The notes under the pieces are model-generated. The model saw only the letters and a list, made by a program, of their open reading frames with translations. It ran no database searches and was not told the origin of the DNA. Below are positions 17,365-26,264 of a DNA stretch of 64,000 nt, in pieces. The position numbers and the translations under genes were made by a program. The DNA is taken from contig NZ_PNYA01000004.1 in the NCBI RefSeq assembly GCF_002879885.1, positions 1 through 64,000 of the forward strand, in the 5' to 3' direction. Within the stretch, counting starts at the first letter, position 1. Each line of letters opens with the position of its first letter. The stretch is from Trinickia dabaoshanensis. Lineage in GTDB: Bacteria; Pseudomonadota; Gammaproteobacteria; Burkholderiales; Burkholderiaceae.

Positions 17365-18606
17365 CTAAGCGCCGACGTGGGCGCCCATGCGCCGGATATA
17401 CCAATCGCAGAACTTTTCCACGAGCCCTTCCGTGTACGGCGAATACGGCCCCGGCTCGTAGGCGCTGCTGCCCGCGCCGCGCTGCGAGAACTCCACGAGC
17501 GCGCGATCCTGGGCATTCGTCGCGTTCCACACGGCGGTCAGGTTTTCGACGTCGTAATCCACGCCTTCCACCGCATCTTTGTGCACCATCCACTTCGTGC
17601 GCACGAGCGTCTTGCCGGCCGAGAGCGGAATCACCGAGAACGTCACGATGTGATCGCTCATGAAGTGATGCCAGGAATTGGGTTGGGTCCAGAACGAGAG
17701 CCCGCCCAAATCGGCCTGCTTGAATTCCCCGAGCAGTTTCTTCGACGCCACTTTCGCATCGAGCGTCTGCGATTCGCCGCTGCGATCGAGCGGCAAGCGC
17801 TGCGTGCGAAAACCGGTGACGTCGCTCAAGCGGTCGATCTCCACCGACGGCAGACTCATCGCTTCCCACTGGGCCGCGCGCTCGACACAGGTGCGCTCGA
17901 ACGCGGCCATCCCTTCGGCGTTGGCCGGAGAAGGTTGATAGCCGAAGCCGTATTCATAGAGGGAAATCGTGAGCTCCGGATGATTCGCGACGCAGTGGTA
18001 GCACTCGCGATTGTTTTCCATCGTGAGCTTCCAATTGCCCTCTTCGATGATGTCCACTTGCGCGGCGATCTTGCAACTGGGCAGATCGTGCGGCAGCAGG
18101 TACGGCTCCATCGCCGCCCGCATCATCGCGAAATCGGTGGGCGGCTCGTCCGCCAGGCAAACGAAAATCAGGCCCCCTAGGCTTTCGACGTGAACCGATT
18201 TCAAGCTGTGCTTGCAGCGATCGAACTTCTCGCCCATGTGCTCGGCGAACATCAGCGCGCCGCTCAGGTTGTAGGTCCAACTGTGATAGGGACAGACGAT
18301 ATTGCCCACCGTGCCGCGCTCTTCGTTGCACAAGCGCGCGCCCCGGTGCCGGCAGACGTTGTGGAACGCTCGGATCGACATATCGTCGTCGCGCACGATC
18401 AAAACCGATTCCCCGGCCAACTCGACGGTCACATAATCGCCGGGCTCGGGAATATCGGGCTCGACCGCGACATGAATCCAGTGCTTGCGGAAGATCGCGT
18501 CCATATCGAGCGCGAAAATCTCTTCGCTGAGATAAAACGGCGCCTCCAGGCTGTAACCTTGTTTGCGCCGATCGATGAGCGCGCGAATGTCTACGGATAC
18601 GGTCAT
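17365..18606 (-). CDS. gbcA: Glycine betaine demethylase, Rieske oxygenase subunit
   Basis: 413 residues. The Rieske centre is C85-R-H87 and C105-P-Y-H108 (VCRHRGARLC, IVCPYHSW). The mononuclear iron site is in NNRECYHCVANHPELT with H204 and H209. It removes one methyl group from glycine betaine as formaldehyde, giving dimethylglycine, with electrons from GbcB. In Pseudomonas gbcA and gbcB are separate units controlled by GbdR; here gbcA and gbcB lie 18 bases apart, downstream of etfB in the same direction. Confidence 0.93.
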   Translation of the reverse strand: MTVSVDIRALIDRRKQGYSLEAPFYLSEEIFALDMDAIFRKHWIHVAVEPDIPEPGDYVTVELAGESVLIVRDDDMSIRAFHNVCRHRGARLCNEERGTVGNIVCPYHSWTYNLSGALMFAEHMGEKFDRCKHSLKSVHVESLGGLIFVCLADEPPTDFAMMRAAMEPYLLPHDLPSCKIAAQVDIIEEGNWKLTMENNRECYHCVANHPELTISLYEYGFGYQPSPANAEGMAAFERTCVERAAQWEAMSLPSVEIDRLSDVTGFRTQRLPLDRSGESQTLDAKVASKKLLGEFKQADLGGLSFWTQPNSWHHFMSDHIVTFSVIPLSAGKTLVRTKWMVHKDAVEGVDYDVENLTAVWNATNAQDRALVEFSQRGAGSSAYEPGPYSPYTEGLVEKFCDWYIRRMGAHVGA

Positions 18607-18653
18607 ATCTGCTCCGGATGCTTACTTGCTTTAAGTGCTTCGTGTTTGCGAAT

Positions 18654-19439
18654 TCAGTAATCGACGAGTCGATGCTCCCGCAAATACCCTAGGATGGCTT
18701 GTGCTTTTTCGACCGAAGTCCCTTCAATTACGACGTTTCCGCCACGGCTTTCCGTCGTCGTCGCCGTCAGCATCCGGGCGTGCCCGGAACGCTTCTCGGC
18801 GGCGGCGAGCTTGATCGGTTTGCGCTGCGCCGGGGCCGTTTGCCAGGCGTCGGCATCGGCATCGCGAACGCAAACCGTGCGTTGCGGCTCGATCGAACCC
18901 TCCACGGTGCGGGCATAGGCATAACGCGGCTTGGCCGCGGCTTGCGGATGCACGGTCACGACGGCGGGCAGCGCCGCGTCGAGACGGCGGCGAAAACCCT
19001 TCGGTAAGAACTGCGTCACCGATACGCGCTCGCCTTCGATCGCCATGTCAAGCGCGGCATCGATGAGCGCGTAGCCGAGTGCATCCGCCACCCGGTAAGG
19101 CAGCGTGCCGGTGTCGTATGCGCCCTCGGCGCGCATGCCCGTCAGGACGAGCGGCACGCCGCGCAGGCGATCGGCCAGCAATGCGGCGGCATCGTCGCCG
19201 TCGGCGCAGGTCAAGACGTCCACGCGCGGCGCGCCCAGGGCCAGGTAGTCGGTCAGCGCGAGATTCGAGGGATCGCCCGCGTGAACCACTTCGAGCGTGG
19301 CGCCGTTCGCTTGCGCGAGCGTACGCGCGATGTCGAGCGCGCATGCATCGTTTCGGCTATAGCAGGACACCCCGCTGACGCGATGGCGCCCCACCGAGAC
19401 GAGCACGGCGATCCGATCCAGTTTCATCTGTGCTTTCAT
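18654..19439 (-). CDS. etfB: Electron transfer flavoprotein beta-type subunit of the dimethylglycine system
   Basis: 261 residues. The ETF beta fold is visible: IAVLVSVGRHRVSGVSCYSR, then LTDYLALGAPRVDVLTC and the conserved GMRAEGAYDTGTLPYRVADA. Compared with housekeeping EtfB the C-terminal arm (KAQAILGYLREHRLVDY) is of the type found in betaine clusters. With EtfA it should take electrons from dimethylglycine dehydrogenase to the membrane. Its start overlaps the end of etfA by four bases (ATGA, 19436-19439); an ATG four codons in (MKLDRIAV) is a possible alternative. Confidence 0.85.
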   Translation of the reverse strand: MKAQMKLDRIAVLVSVGRHRVSGVSCYSRNDACALDIARTLAQANGATLEVVHAGDPSNLALTDYLALGAPRVDVLTCADGDDAAALLADRLRGVPLVLTGMRAEGAYDTGTLPYRVADALGYALIDAALDMAIEGERVSVTQFLPKGFRRRLDAALPAVVTVHPQAAAKPRYAYARTVEGSIEPQRTVCVRDADADAWQTAPAQRKPIKLAAAEKRSGHARMLTATTTESRGGNVVIEGTSVEKAQAILGYLREHRLVDY

Positions 19440-20620
19440 GCCGCCATCCCCTCACGAACGTCGGTACCCGCGACGGCCCCGACCTGATTGTGGCCGCTTT
19501 GCTTGGCCTGCCCGACGGTATCCGTCAACGCACGCATCGTCGATTGCGCATCGGCGATCACTGTCAAGTTCGCGCGTTTCACGATCGGCGCGCTCGCGTC
19601 CAAGTTCACCGCGATCACGTGGCGGCAATCCTTGATCCCTTGCAAATGCTGGACGGCGCCCGAGATACCGAAGGCGATGTAGACGCTCGCATTGACGGTC
19701 TTGCCCGTCGCGCCCACTTGCTTGTCGCGCGTGAAATGTCCGTTGTCCACCGCCACGCGGCTCGCACCGACCGCCGCACCCAACGTACGGGCCAGCGCCT
19801 CGAACGCCGCGATGTCGGTCACGCCGTTGCCTGCGGAGATGATGAAATCGGCTTCCTCGAGCGCAACTTCGGCGGCGTCGAGCTGAGCCGTGCCGCGATC
19901 GCCGTACCGCCCCACCGCGTGCGGCGGCTGAGCGGCGCCGCTTGTATCCAACGCCACGGATTCGCCCGCTCCGACGAACGGCAGCTTGGCCGATACGGCG
20001 TCGAACTCGAGCAGGATCACGTCGGGCAAGCTGCGCGTGGCGAACGAACGACCCGCATCCACGTAGCAGCCGACGTGCTCGGCATCGATCTCGACGACAT
20101 GCGTCGCGATACTCGCGCGCGCCTGCGCCGCATACCGGCGTCCCAAGTCGCCGTCGCCCGTCGCGTTATCGGGCATGAACACATGCGCGGGAGAAAACGC
20201 TGCCACGCAATCGCGCAGCGCGGCGAGTGCTTGCTCGGGAGCAAACACCGGCCTCGCCAACGACGGCAGGTGGATCACCTTGTCCGCGCCGAGGGCAGCC
20301 GCATCGTCGGTCAGCTCGCCGAGGACGAGCAAGACGACTTCCGTTTGCGCATCGGCGAGGATCGCCGCGGCGGCCACAGCCTGGCGCGCATGTTCGTCGA
20401 GTGCGCCACGGTCGCTGTGAGCAACGGCCAACAGCGTGCGCCCGCCCGGTCGATAGACTCGCTTCGGCTTAGGCGCCGGCGCGTGGGCGCCGCGCAGGGC
20501 CGCGAACACGGCAGCATCGCTCGCATCGGCCGATCGCTCGTCGCCGAGCGTAATGCGCCGGAGGCCCGATGCAGCGATCACGAAGGGGCGCCGCGGATCG
20601 ATTCGTTTGACGGTGTTCAT
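19436..20620 (-). CDS. etfA: Electron transfer flavoprotein alpha-type subunit of the dimethylglycine system
   Basis: 394 residues, long for EtfA because of an extra N-terminal segment of about 60 residues (MNTVKRIDPRRPFVI onward). The C-terminal FAD domain has VGATGKTVNASVYIAFGISG and HLQGIKDCRHVIAVNLDAS, the binding motif of ETF alpha. It starts seven bases after dgcB and overlaps etfB by four. The ATG at 20620 gives the start seen in cluster-type EtfA proteins; the longer frame from 20758 runs inside dgcB. Confidence 0.88.
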   Translation of the reverse strand: MNTVKRIDPRRPFVIAASGLRRITLGDERSADASDAAVFAALRGAHAPAPKPKRVYRPGGRTLLAVAHSDRGALDEHARQAVAAAAILADAQTEVVLLVLGELTDDAAALGADKVIHLPSLARPVFAPEQALAALRDCVAAFSPAHVFMPDNATGDGDLGRRYAAQARASIATHVVEIDAEHVGCYVDAGRSFATRSLPDVILLEFDAVSAKLPFVGAGESVALDTSGAAQPPHAVGRYGDRGTAQLDAAEVALEEADFIISAGNGVTDIAAFEALARTLGAAVGASRVAVDNGHFTRDKQVGATGKTVNASVYIAFGISGAVQHLQGIKDCRHVIAVNLDASAPIVKRANLTVIADAQSTMRALTDTVGQAKQSGHNQVGAVAGTDVREGMAA

Positions 20621-20627
20621 TGACTTA

Positions 20628-22553
20628 TCACTCCAGCGCGCTGGCAACGAGTTCCGCGACGTCCAGCACCTCGGGGCGCGGACCCACGACGCCTTCGAGC
20701 ATCGCCGTACAGTTCGGGCATCCGACGGCGACCACATCCGCGCCGATCGCGCGCGCATCGCCCATCCGGATATCGGGGATGCGGGCTTTGCCGGGGATAT
20801 CGGTCAACGGCGCGCCGCCGCCACCGCCGCAGCAACGGCCGCGCATGCCGTGACGTTCCATCTCGATCACCTTGATGCCGATCGATTTGAGCGCGCGCCG
20901 CGGCGCTTCGGTCTCGCCGTTGTATCGGCCGAGGTAGCACGGATCGTGATAGGTGATACGTTTGTCGGCCAAGGCCGCGGAAGCCTTCGGCGAAACGCGC
21001 CCCGATTGCACGAGTTCGGCGATGAGGCTCGTATGATGCTGAACCTCGTAGCGCACGCCGAACGCGCGGTACTCGTTACGCAGGCTATGCATGACGTGCG
21101 GATCGGCCGTGACGATGCGCTTGAAACTGAGTGCGCCCAGCGTGGCCGTCATGCGCCCCGCCATCGCGCGGAACGTCGCTTCGTCGCCCAGACGCCGCGC
21201 GACGTCGCCGGTATCGGCTTCGGCGCCGCCGAGCACGGCGAAGTCCACGCCCGCCTTGTTCAACACTTTGACCAGCGCGCGCAACGTGCGCTGATAGCGC
21301 ATGTCGAATGCACCTTCACCGGCGATCAGCAATACGTCGACGGCAACGCCTGGCTGGGCGACGCGCGCATTCAGATCGACCGCCCAGTCGTAGCGCGCGG
21401 CGATATCGTAGCCCCCGGCACTGCCCGTCTCGCGCAAGTTGGCCAGGACTTCGGGCGCCTTGCCGGGAATGTCCCCTTCGGTGAGCGTGCGGTTGCGGCG
21501 CATATCGACGATCGCATCGACGTGTTCGATCAGCATCGGACACTCTTGCACGCAGGCGCGGCAGGTCGTGCACGACCAAATCGTGTCCGACTCGATGAGC
21601 CCGGAGACGATCGGGCCGCCCGGGCCGCCGCCGTGGCGGCCCACGGCGATACCCGGCGTCGGGCTGCCCGCGTAGGCCGCATCGGTGCCGCCCACCATCC
21701 CCACGACCAGATCTTGAATCAGCTTCTTCGGATTGAGCGGCTGCCCCGCGGCGAACGCCGGGCACGCGGCTTCGCATTTGCCGCATTGGACGCAGGCGTC
21801 GAAGCTGAGCAGTTGGTTCCAACGGAACTCGACCGGCCTGGCCACGCCGTATTCGCGGTGCTCGAGATCGGGCACCTTCAGCGCCGTCGGGGGCGTCGCA
21901 TCGCCGCTGCCGGTGTAGGCCGCGCTCGTACCCGAAAACCGCTCCTGGCGCGGATGAAAGGCAAGGTGCAGCAATCCCGCGATGGCGTGCTTCATCGGGC
22001 CGCCCTTCGCTGCCCCGAGCGTCATCGCGAAGGCGCCCATGCCGATCAGCACCGCGCAGACGACGGCGAACGCCCGCGACATCGCACCGGCCGGTACGAC
22101 GGTGAAGAGCAGCAGGCCGAGCGCGAACGAACCCAGCAACCACGGCAACGTATTCCAAGGGCCGCGCGAAAGCCGCGCCGGCACGTCGCGCGCTTGCCTG
22201 CGGCGCCAAACGAATACCGCACCGATCAGCATCGCGAGCGCCGCAAGGAAAATCAGCTTATCGAGCCACGGCGAATAGATCGCTAGACCGTAGTTGACGA
22301 ATACCAGCGCGAGCGCGGCGATCGCGCCGCCCGCCGTCGCGACGTGGGTTTTCGCGATATACGGGTCGCGCGCCACGACGTGGTGCAGATCGACGAAATA
22401 TCGCTTGGGAATGGCGAACAGATTGGACACGCCGAACGCACCGGGTGCGGTCGCGCGCCCAAGCCGCCAGTACGCCGAGCGCTTGGCGACGGCGAATGCG
22501 AGCCCCGCCACCGAGAGCCACAGCAACACCGTGATGAGAAACGCCGGGCTCAT
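20628..22553 (-). CDS. dgcB: Dimethylglycine demethylation protein, membrane iron-sulfur oxidoreductase
   Basis: 641 residues. Five or so hydrophobic helices occupy the first 185 residues, followed by two 4Fe-4S ferredoxin motifs (CVQCGKCEAACPA, CTTCRACVQECPM) and two CCG-type cysteine domains (HDPCYLGRYN ... RCCGGGGG; VGCPNCTAML). This heterodisulfide-reductase-like build fits a membrane quinone reductase for electrons from DgcA and the ETF pair. It lies two bases after dgcA and seven before etfA, so the four form one translational block, as in Pseudomonas (PA5398-PA5401). Confidence 0.92.
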   Translation of the reverse strand: MSPAFLITVLLWLSVAGLAFAVAKRSAYWRLGRATAPGAFGVSNLFAIPKRYFVDLHHVVARDPYIAKTHVATAGGAIAALALVFVNYGLAIYSPWLDKLIFLAALAMLIGAVFVWRRRQARDVPARLSRGPWNTLPWLLGSFALGLLLFTVVPAGAMSRAFAVVCAVLIGMGAFAMTLGAAKGGPMKHAIAGLLHLAFHPRQERFSGTSAAYTGSGDATPPTALKVPDLEHREYGVARPVEFRWNQLLSFDACVQCGKCEAACPAFAAGQPLNPKKLIQDLVVGMVGGTDAAYAGSPTPGIAVGRHGGGPGGPIVSGLIESDTIWSCTTCRACVQECPMLIEHVDAIVDMRRNRTLTEGDIPGKAPEVLANLRETGSAGGYDIAARYDWAVDLNARVAQPGVAVDVLLIAGEGAFDMRYQRTLRALVKVLNKAGVDFAVLGGAEADTGDVARRLGDEATFRAMAGRMTATLGALSFKRIVTADPHVMHSLRNEYRAFGVRYEVQHHTSLIAELVQSGRVSPKASAALADKRITYHDPCYLGRYNGETEAPRRALKSIGIKVIEMERHGMRGRCCGGGGGAPLTDIPGKARIPDIRMGDARAIGADVVAVGCPNCTAMLEGVVGPRPEVLDVAELVASALE

Positions 22554-22555
22554 GG

Positions 22556-24619
22556 TTAGAAGTCCTTACAAAGCCGCAGCGCGTCGTAAATCGCACCGTG
22601 GATATTGTGCATGGAGATGCAATCGCCGACGCGGAACAACAGGAAGCGGCCGTCGCCGAGCGTTTCCGACAGCGACGGCTGGGGCTCGGCCGCGAAGAGT
22701 TTGTTCACGTCGGTCTGCCCGCGATTCACCGATTCGGGCTTGAGCTTCCAGTAAAGCGAATCGTTGGGCGTGCTGCCGTTTTCGATCACGACTTGATCGA
22801 CGGCACGTTCTTCTTGCTCCTCCGTATACTCGTTGCGCAGTACGGCGATCGTCTTGCCGTCTTCCTCGTAGACACGGTCGAGCCAATAGTTCGGCGTATG
22901 AATCACGCCTTGCGCATAGAGCCGCCGGTAGAAGATCGGGAAGGTCGTCCCGCCGCAATCGTCGGCCACCTTGACGTCGGGCGTCACGATCTCGACCTTC
23001 GAGCCGCGGCTCGAGATGAAGTCGGCCACGCCCGCGCCGGCGTGTGTACTTACACCGTCATAGACGAGCACGTTCTGTTTGGGCTCCACGCGGCCGGACA
23101 GGATGTCCCAAGAACTGACGGCGATGCCGTCGGCCACGCCCCAAGCCGCCACTTGATCGGAGAAAGCCCGGCCGCCGGTTGCCAATACGACGATGTCCGG
23201 CTTCTCGGCCATGATCGCGCTCACGTCGGCTTGCACGCCGAGCCGGCGATCCACGCCGAGACGCTTCGTCTCCATATCGAACCACCGGACGATCCCAGCC
23301 ATTTGCTCGCGCTGCGGCGCCTTCGACGCCAGGACGATTTGGCCACCCACCTCGGTGTTCTTCTCGAACAGCACGACGTCATGACCGCGCGAGCGCGCCA
23401 CGCGCGCCGCCTCCAATCCCGCGGGGCCCGCGCCGACCACGACGACCTTGCGCTTGGGCCCCCGCGATTTTTCGATGACATGCGGCATGGTGGCTTCGCG
23501 CGAGGTTGCCGCGTTCTGCACGCACAGCACGTCCAAGCCGTTGTATTGGCGATCGATGCAATAATTCGCGCCCACGCACTGCTTGATCTCGTCTTCGCGC
23601 CCGTCGCGAATCTTGATGACCATGTGCGGATCGGCGATCTGCGCACGCGTCATGCCGACGAGATCGATCATCCCCGACGCGAGCAAGCGCTCGGCTTGTC
23701 CGGCATCGCGAATGCTTTGCGCGTGCATGACCGGAACCTTGACGACCGACTTGATGCCGGCCGCGAGATGAACGAAAGGCTCGGGCGGCAAGGCCATCGG
23801 CGGCATGCAATTGGCGAGCGTATTGTGTGTATCGGCCCCGGAGCCGATGACGCCCAAATAATCGATGAGCCCTGTTTCCGACATCGCCTGCGCGATTTCC
23901 TTCAGTTGCTCGTGATCGAGCCCATCCTCGTGAAACTCGTCGCCGCACATGCGCAGGCCCACGACGAAGTCTGGGCCCACGGCTTCGCGCACGGCCGTCA
24001 ATACTTCCACGCCGAAGCGCAGCCGGTTCGCGAGCGAGCCGCCCCATTCGTCGGTACGGAAATTCGTACGCGGGCTCCAGAATTGATCGATCAAATGCTG
24101 GTGGGCCGCGGAGATTTCGATGCCGTCCATGCCCGCCTGCCGCACGCGCTTGGCCGCGGCCGCGAAATCGCCGATGATGCGGCGGATTTCCTCGACCTCG
24201 ATCGTCTTCGCATTGCCGCGGTGAACAGGCTCGCGCACGCCCGAGGGCGTCATCAGATGCGGCCAATGCTCGCCGTGGAAGGCCGAACGACGCCCCATAT
24301 GGGTGGCCTGAATCATGATCTTCGCGCCGTGCCGATGCATCGCCTCGGCCAGCCGGTTCAACGGATCGATGACGCGATCGGTCGAAAGATTCACCGATTT
24401 CCACCACCCTTGGGGGCTATCGATCGACACGGGGCTCGAGCCGCCGCATACCGCCAAGCCGACGCCGCCCTTCGCCTTTTCCTCGTAATAACGGATATAT
24501 CGATCGCCGGGCAATCCGCCGGGCTCCGCGTAGACTTCCGCATGCGCCGTGCTGACGATGCGGTTGCGCAGCGTCAGCTTGTTCAGCGTCATCGGTTTGA
24601 ACAGATGGGGGTAGCGCAT
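22556..24619 (-). CDS. dgcA: Dimethylglycine dehydrogenase, TMADH-like flavoprotein
   Basis: 687 residues. An N-terminal Old Yellow Enzyme/TMADH TIM barrel binds FMN (HMGRRS at 107-112, DQFWSPRTNFRTDEWGGS at about 178-195), and the C-terminal half has an FAD/NAD(P)-type domain beginning VVVVGAGPAGLEAARVA. It demethylates dimethylglycine to sarcosine. The cluster segment reads C348-V-G-A351-N-Y-C354 then C366; trimethylamine dehydrogenase has four Cys here (C-x2-C-x2-C-x11/12-C), so the second ligand is Ala in this protein. That may be normal for DgcA, but it leaves only three Cys for a 4Fe-4S cluster. Confidence 0.92.
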   Translation of the reverse strand: MRYPHLFKPMTLNKLTLRNRIVSTAHAEVYAEPGGLPGDRYIRYYEEKAKGGVGLAVCGGSSPVSIDSPQGWWKSVNLSTDRVIDPLNRLAEAMHRHGAKIMIQATHMGRRSAFHGEHWPHLMTPSGVREPVHRGNAKTIEVEEIRRIIGDFAAAAKRVRQAGMDGIEISAAHQHLIDQFWSPRTNFRTDEWGGSLANRLRFGVEVLTAVREAVGPDFVVGLRMCGDEFHEDGLDHEQLKEIAQAMSETGLIDYLGVIGSGADTHNTLANCMPPMALPPEPFVHLAAGIKSVVKVPVMHAQSIRDAGQAERLLASGMIDLVGMTRAQIADPHMVIKIRDGREDEIKQCVGANYCIDRQYNGLDVLCVQNAATSREATMPHVIEKSRGPKRKVVVVGAGPAGLEAARVARSRGHDVVLFEKNTEVGGQIVLASKAPQREQMAGIVRWFDMETKRLGVDRRLGVQADVSAIMAEKPDIVVLATGGRAFSDQVAAWGVADGIAVSSWDILSGRVEPKQNVLVYDGVSTHAGAGVADFISSRGSKVEIVTPDVKVADDCGGTTFPIFYRRLYAQGVIHTPNYWLDRVYEEDGKTIAVLRNEYTEEQEERAVDQVVIENGSTPNDSLYWKLKPESVNRGQTDVNKLFAAEPQPSLSETLGDGRFLLFRVGDCISMHNIHGAIYDALRLCKDF

Positions 24620-24687
24620 GTCGATCGACCTCGAGCGAATTCTTTAACGAGCCGTATTGCTAAATCACAAGATGTTTGCGCCGCGAA

Positions 24688-25221
24688 CTAATTCGGCCGC
24701 GGCGAGACTTCGAAAACGCAATACGCGTGGCCCTCGCCCGCGCACTGCGTCTCCTTCGATTGCGAACGCGGAGCGTGATTGGCTTGCCCGGCCGTATCGT
24801 TGACCCAATCCATCGCTCCGGCGAACCAGCCGGCGAACATGTAGCAAAGCTTGCCTTCCTTCTCCGGCTGAGCCAGAACGAACGACGAATGACGCAATTC
24901 GATACGGGCGTGCGCGCGCGCCGGATCGGCCTCGGCGATCGTGAACAGCCCCCACCCGCGCTGCGAAAGGCGTTTCAAGTAGTGCTCGAACACGGCCATG
25001 CCGGCGAGCCCATGTTGCTTCGCTTCCTTGTCGCACCAGTGATAGGCCGATTTGTAGCCGGCGCGATAGAGGATCTCGGCGTAAGCGTCGCGCCCGAGCG
25101 CCTCTTCGACGGCGACGTGGTTATTCGTGAAGAAATGGCGCGGCACGTAAAGCATCGCCAGCGCGTCGGTCGTCCAGACGCCCGTATCGGGATCGACGTC
25201 GATCGGAAGTTGCGGTTGCAT
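24688..25221 (-). CDS. DUF5943 protein of the betaine cluster (V4R-like)
   Basis: 177 residues. The gene lies between the dipeptidase-like gene and dgcA, as PA5397 does in Pseudomonas aeruginosa, and its sequence has the build of the V4R (4-vinyl reductase/hydrocarbon-binding) fold: RHFFTNNHVAVEEALGRDAY, EILYRAGYKSAYHWC, HYLKRLSQRGWG and a C-terminal QCAGEGHAYCVFEVS. Its biochemical role is unknown. The ATG at 25221 follows GAGGACC; the frame open from 25278 is rejected. Confidence 0.78.
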   Translation of the reverse strand: MQPQLPIDVDPDTGVWTTDALAMLYVPRHFFTNNHVAVEEALGRDAYAEILYRAGYKSAYHWCDKEAKQHGLAGMAVFEHYLKRLSQRGWGLFTIAEADPARAHARIELRHSSFVLAQPEKEGKLCYMFAGWFAGAMDWVNDTAGQANHAPRSQSKETQCAGEGHAYCVFEVSPRPN

Positions 25222-25255
25222 CAAGTGGTCCTCGTTCGAAATCAATAGCGGTGCG

Positions 25256-26227
25256 TCACGCGCCCCATACTTCGCCAAATACCCGCACCCAGTTTTCGCC
25301 CATGATTTTGCGAATGCGCGTTTCGCTCCATCCGGCGCGCTCCATGGCGGCGGTCAGGTTCGGAAACTCGCCGATCGTGCGGATGCCCTCGGGATTGACG
25401 ACCTTGCCGAAGTTCGTCAAACGGCGATAACGGCCCTTGTCGTGCGTGAGCCAATCGAAGAAATCGACGCTGTAACCCTGCGTGAAATCGGTGCCGATCC
25501 CGACGGCGTCCTCGCCGATCAGGTTCACGACGTAATCGATGGCTTCGATGTAGTCCTCGACCGTCGCATCGATGCCGCGCTTCAAGAACGGCGCGAACAT
25601 CGTGACGCCGACGAAACCGCCCGCGTCGGCGATCTCCTTCAGTTGCGCATCGCTCTTGTTGCGCGGATGCTCTTTGAGGCCCGAGGGCAGGCAGTGCGAA
25701 TAGCAGACCGGCTTTTTCGAAAACGCGATCGCCTCCGATGACGTGTTGCCGCCGACGTGCGACAGATCGACCATAATCCCCACGCGGTTCATCTCGGTGA
25801 TCACTTCGCGGCCGAAATCGGACAGGCCGCCGTCGCGCTCGTAGCACCCGGTGCCGACCAGGTTTTGCGTGTTGTAGCAAAGCTGCACGACACGCACGCC
25901 CATGTCGTGGAACGCCTCGACATAGCCGAGGTTGTCCTCGAACGCATGCGCGTTTTGAAAGCCGAGGATGATCCCCGTCTTGTTCTCGCGCTTGGCGCGC
26001 AAGATGTCGCCGGTCGTGCGCACGAGCGTCAGGATTTCGCTGTGCTCGCGGATTTGCTGCTTCATCAGCGCAATGTTGTCGACGGTCTTCGGAAAGCTTT
26101 CCCAAACGGAAACCGTACAGTTGGCGGCGGTGATGCCGCCTTTGCGCATGTCCTCGAACACCGAGCGCTCGAACTTGGATATGTTCAAACCGTCGATGAC
26201 GATGCTGTTTTCATGAAGAGTGGACAT
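25256..26227 (-). CDS. M19 dipeptidase homologue of the betaine cluster, metal site degenerate
   Basis: 323 residues, renal-dipeptidase (peptidase M19) fold, matching the gene next to dgcA in Pseudomonas (PA5396). The usual first zinc motif D-G-H-N-D is D12-G-L14-N-I16 here, so both ligands are lost; the bridging Glu region reads GFQNAHAFED instead of a GxEGGH-type motif. The later His residues are kept (VDLSHVG, CYSHCLPSG), as is GIGTDFTQG. The protein may bind metal differently or have no peptidase activity. It lies 37 bases after glyA and 34 before the DUF5943 gene. Confidence 0.85.
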   Translation of the reverse strand: MSTLHENSIVIDGLNISKFERSVFEDMRKGGITAANCTVSVWESFPKTVDNIALMKQQIREHSEILTLVRTTGDILRAKRENKTGIILGFQNAHAFEDNLGYVEAFHDMGVRVVQLCYNTQNLVGTGCYERDGGLSDFGREVITEMNRVGIMVDLSHVGGNTSSEAIAFSKKPVCYSHCLPSGLKEHPRNKSDAQLKEIADAGGFVGVTMFAPFLKRGIDATVEDYIEAIDYVVNLIGEDAVGIGTDFTQGYSVDFFDWLTHDKGRYRRLTNFGKVVNPEGIRTIGEFPNLTAAMERAGWSETRIRKIMGENWVRVFGEVWGA

Positions 26228-26264
26228 CGATTGCTCCTGGCTTGGGCGGGTCGAGTGGAAGCGG

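Noticed and set aside
20553-24691. Long + strand frames opposite dgcB and dgcA (577 and 697 codons)
   Set aside because: Antisense shadows of clearly assigned genes with no motif or ribosome site.
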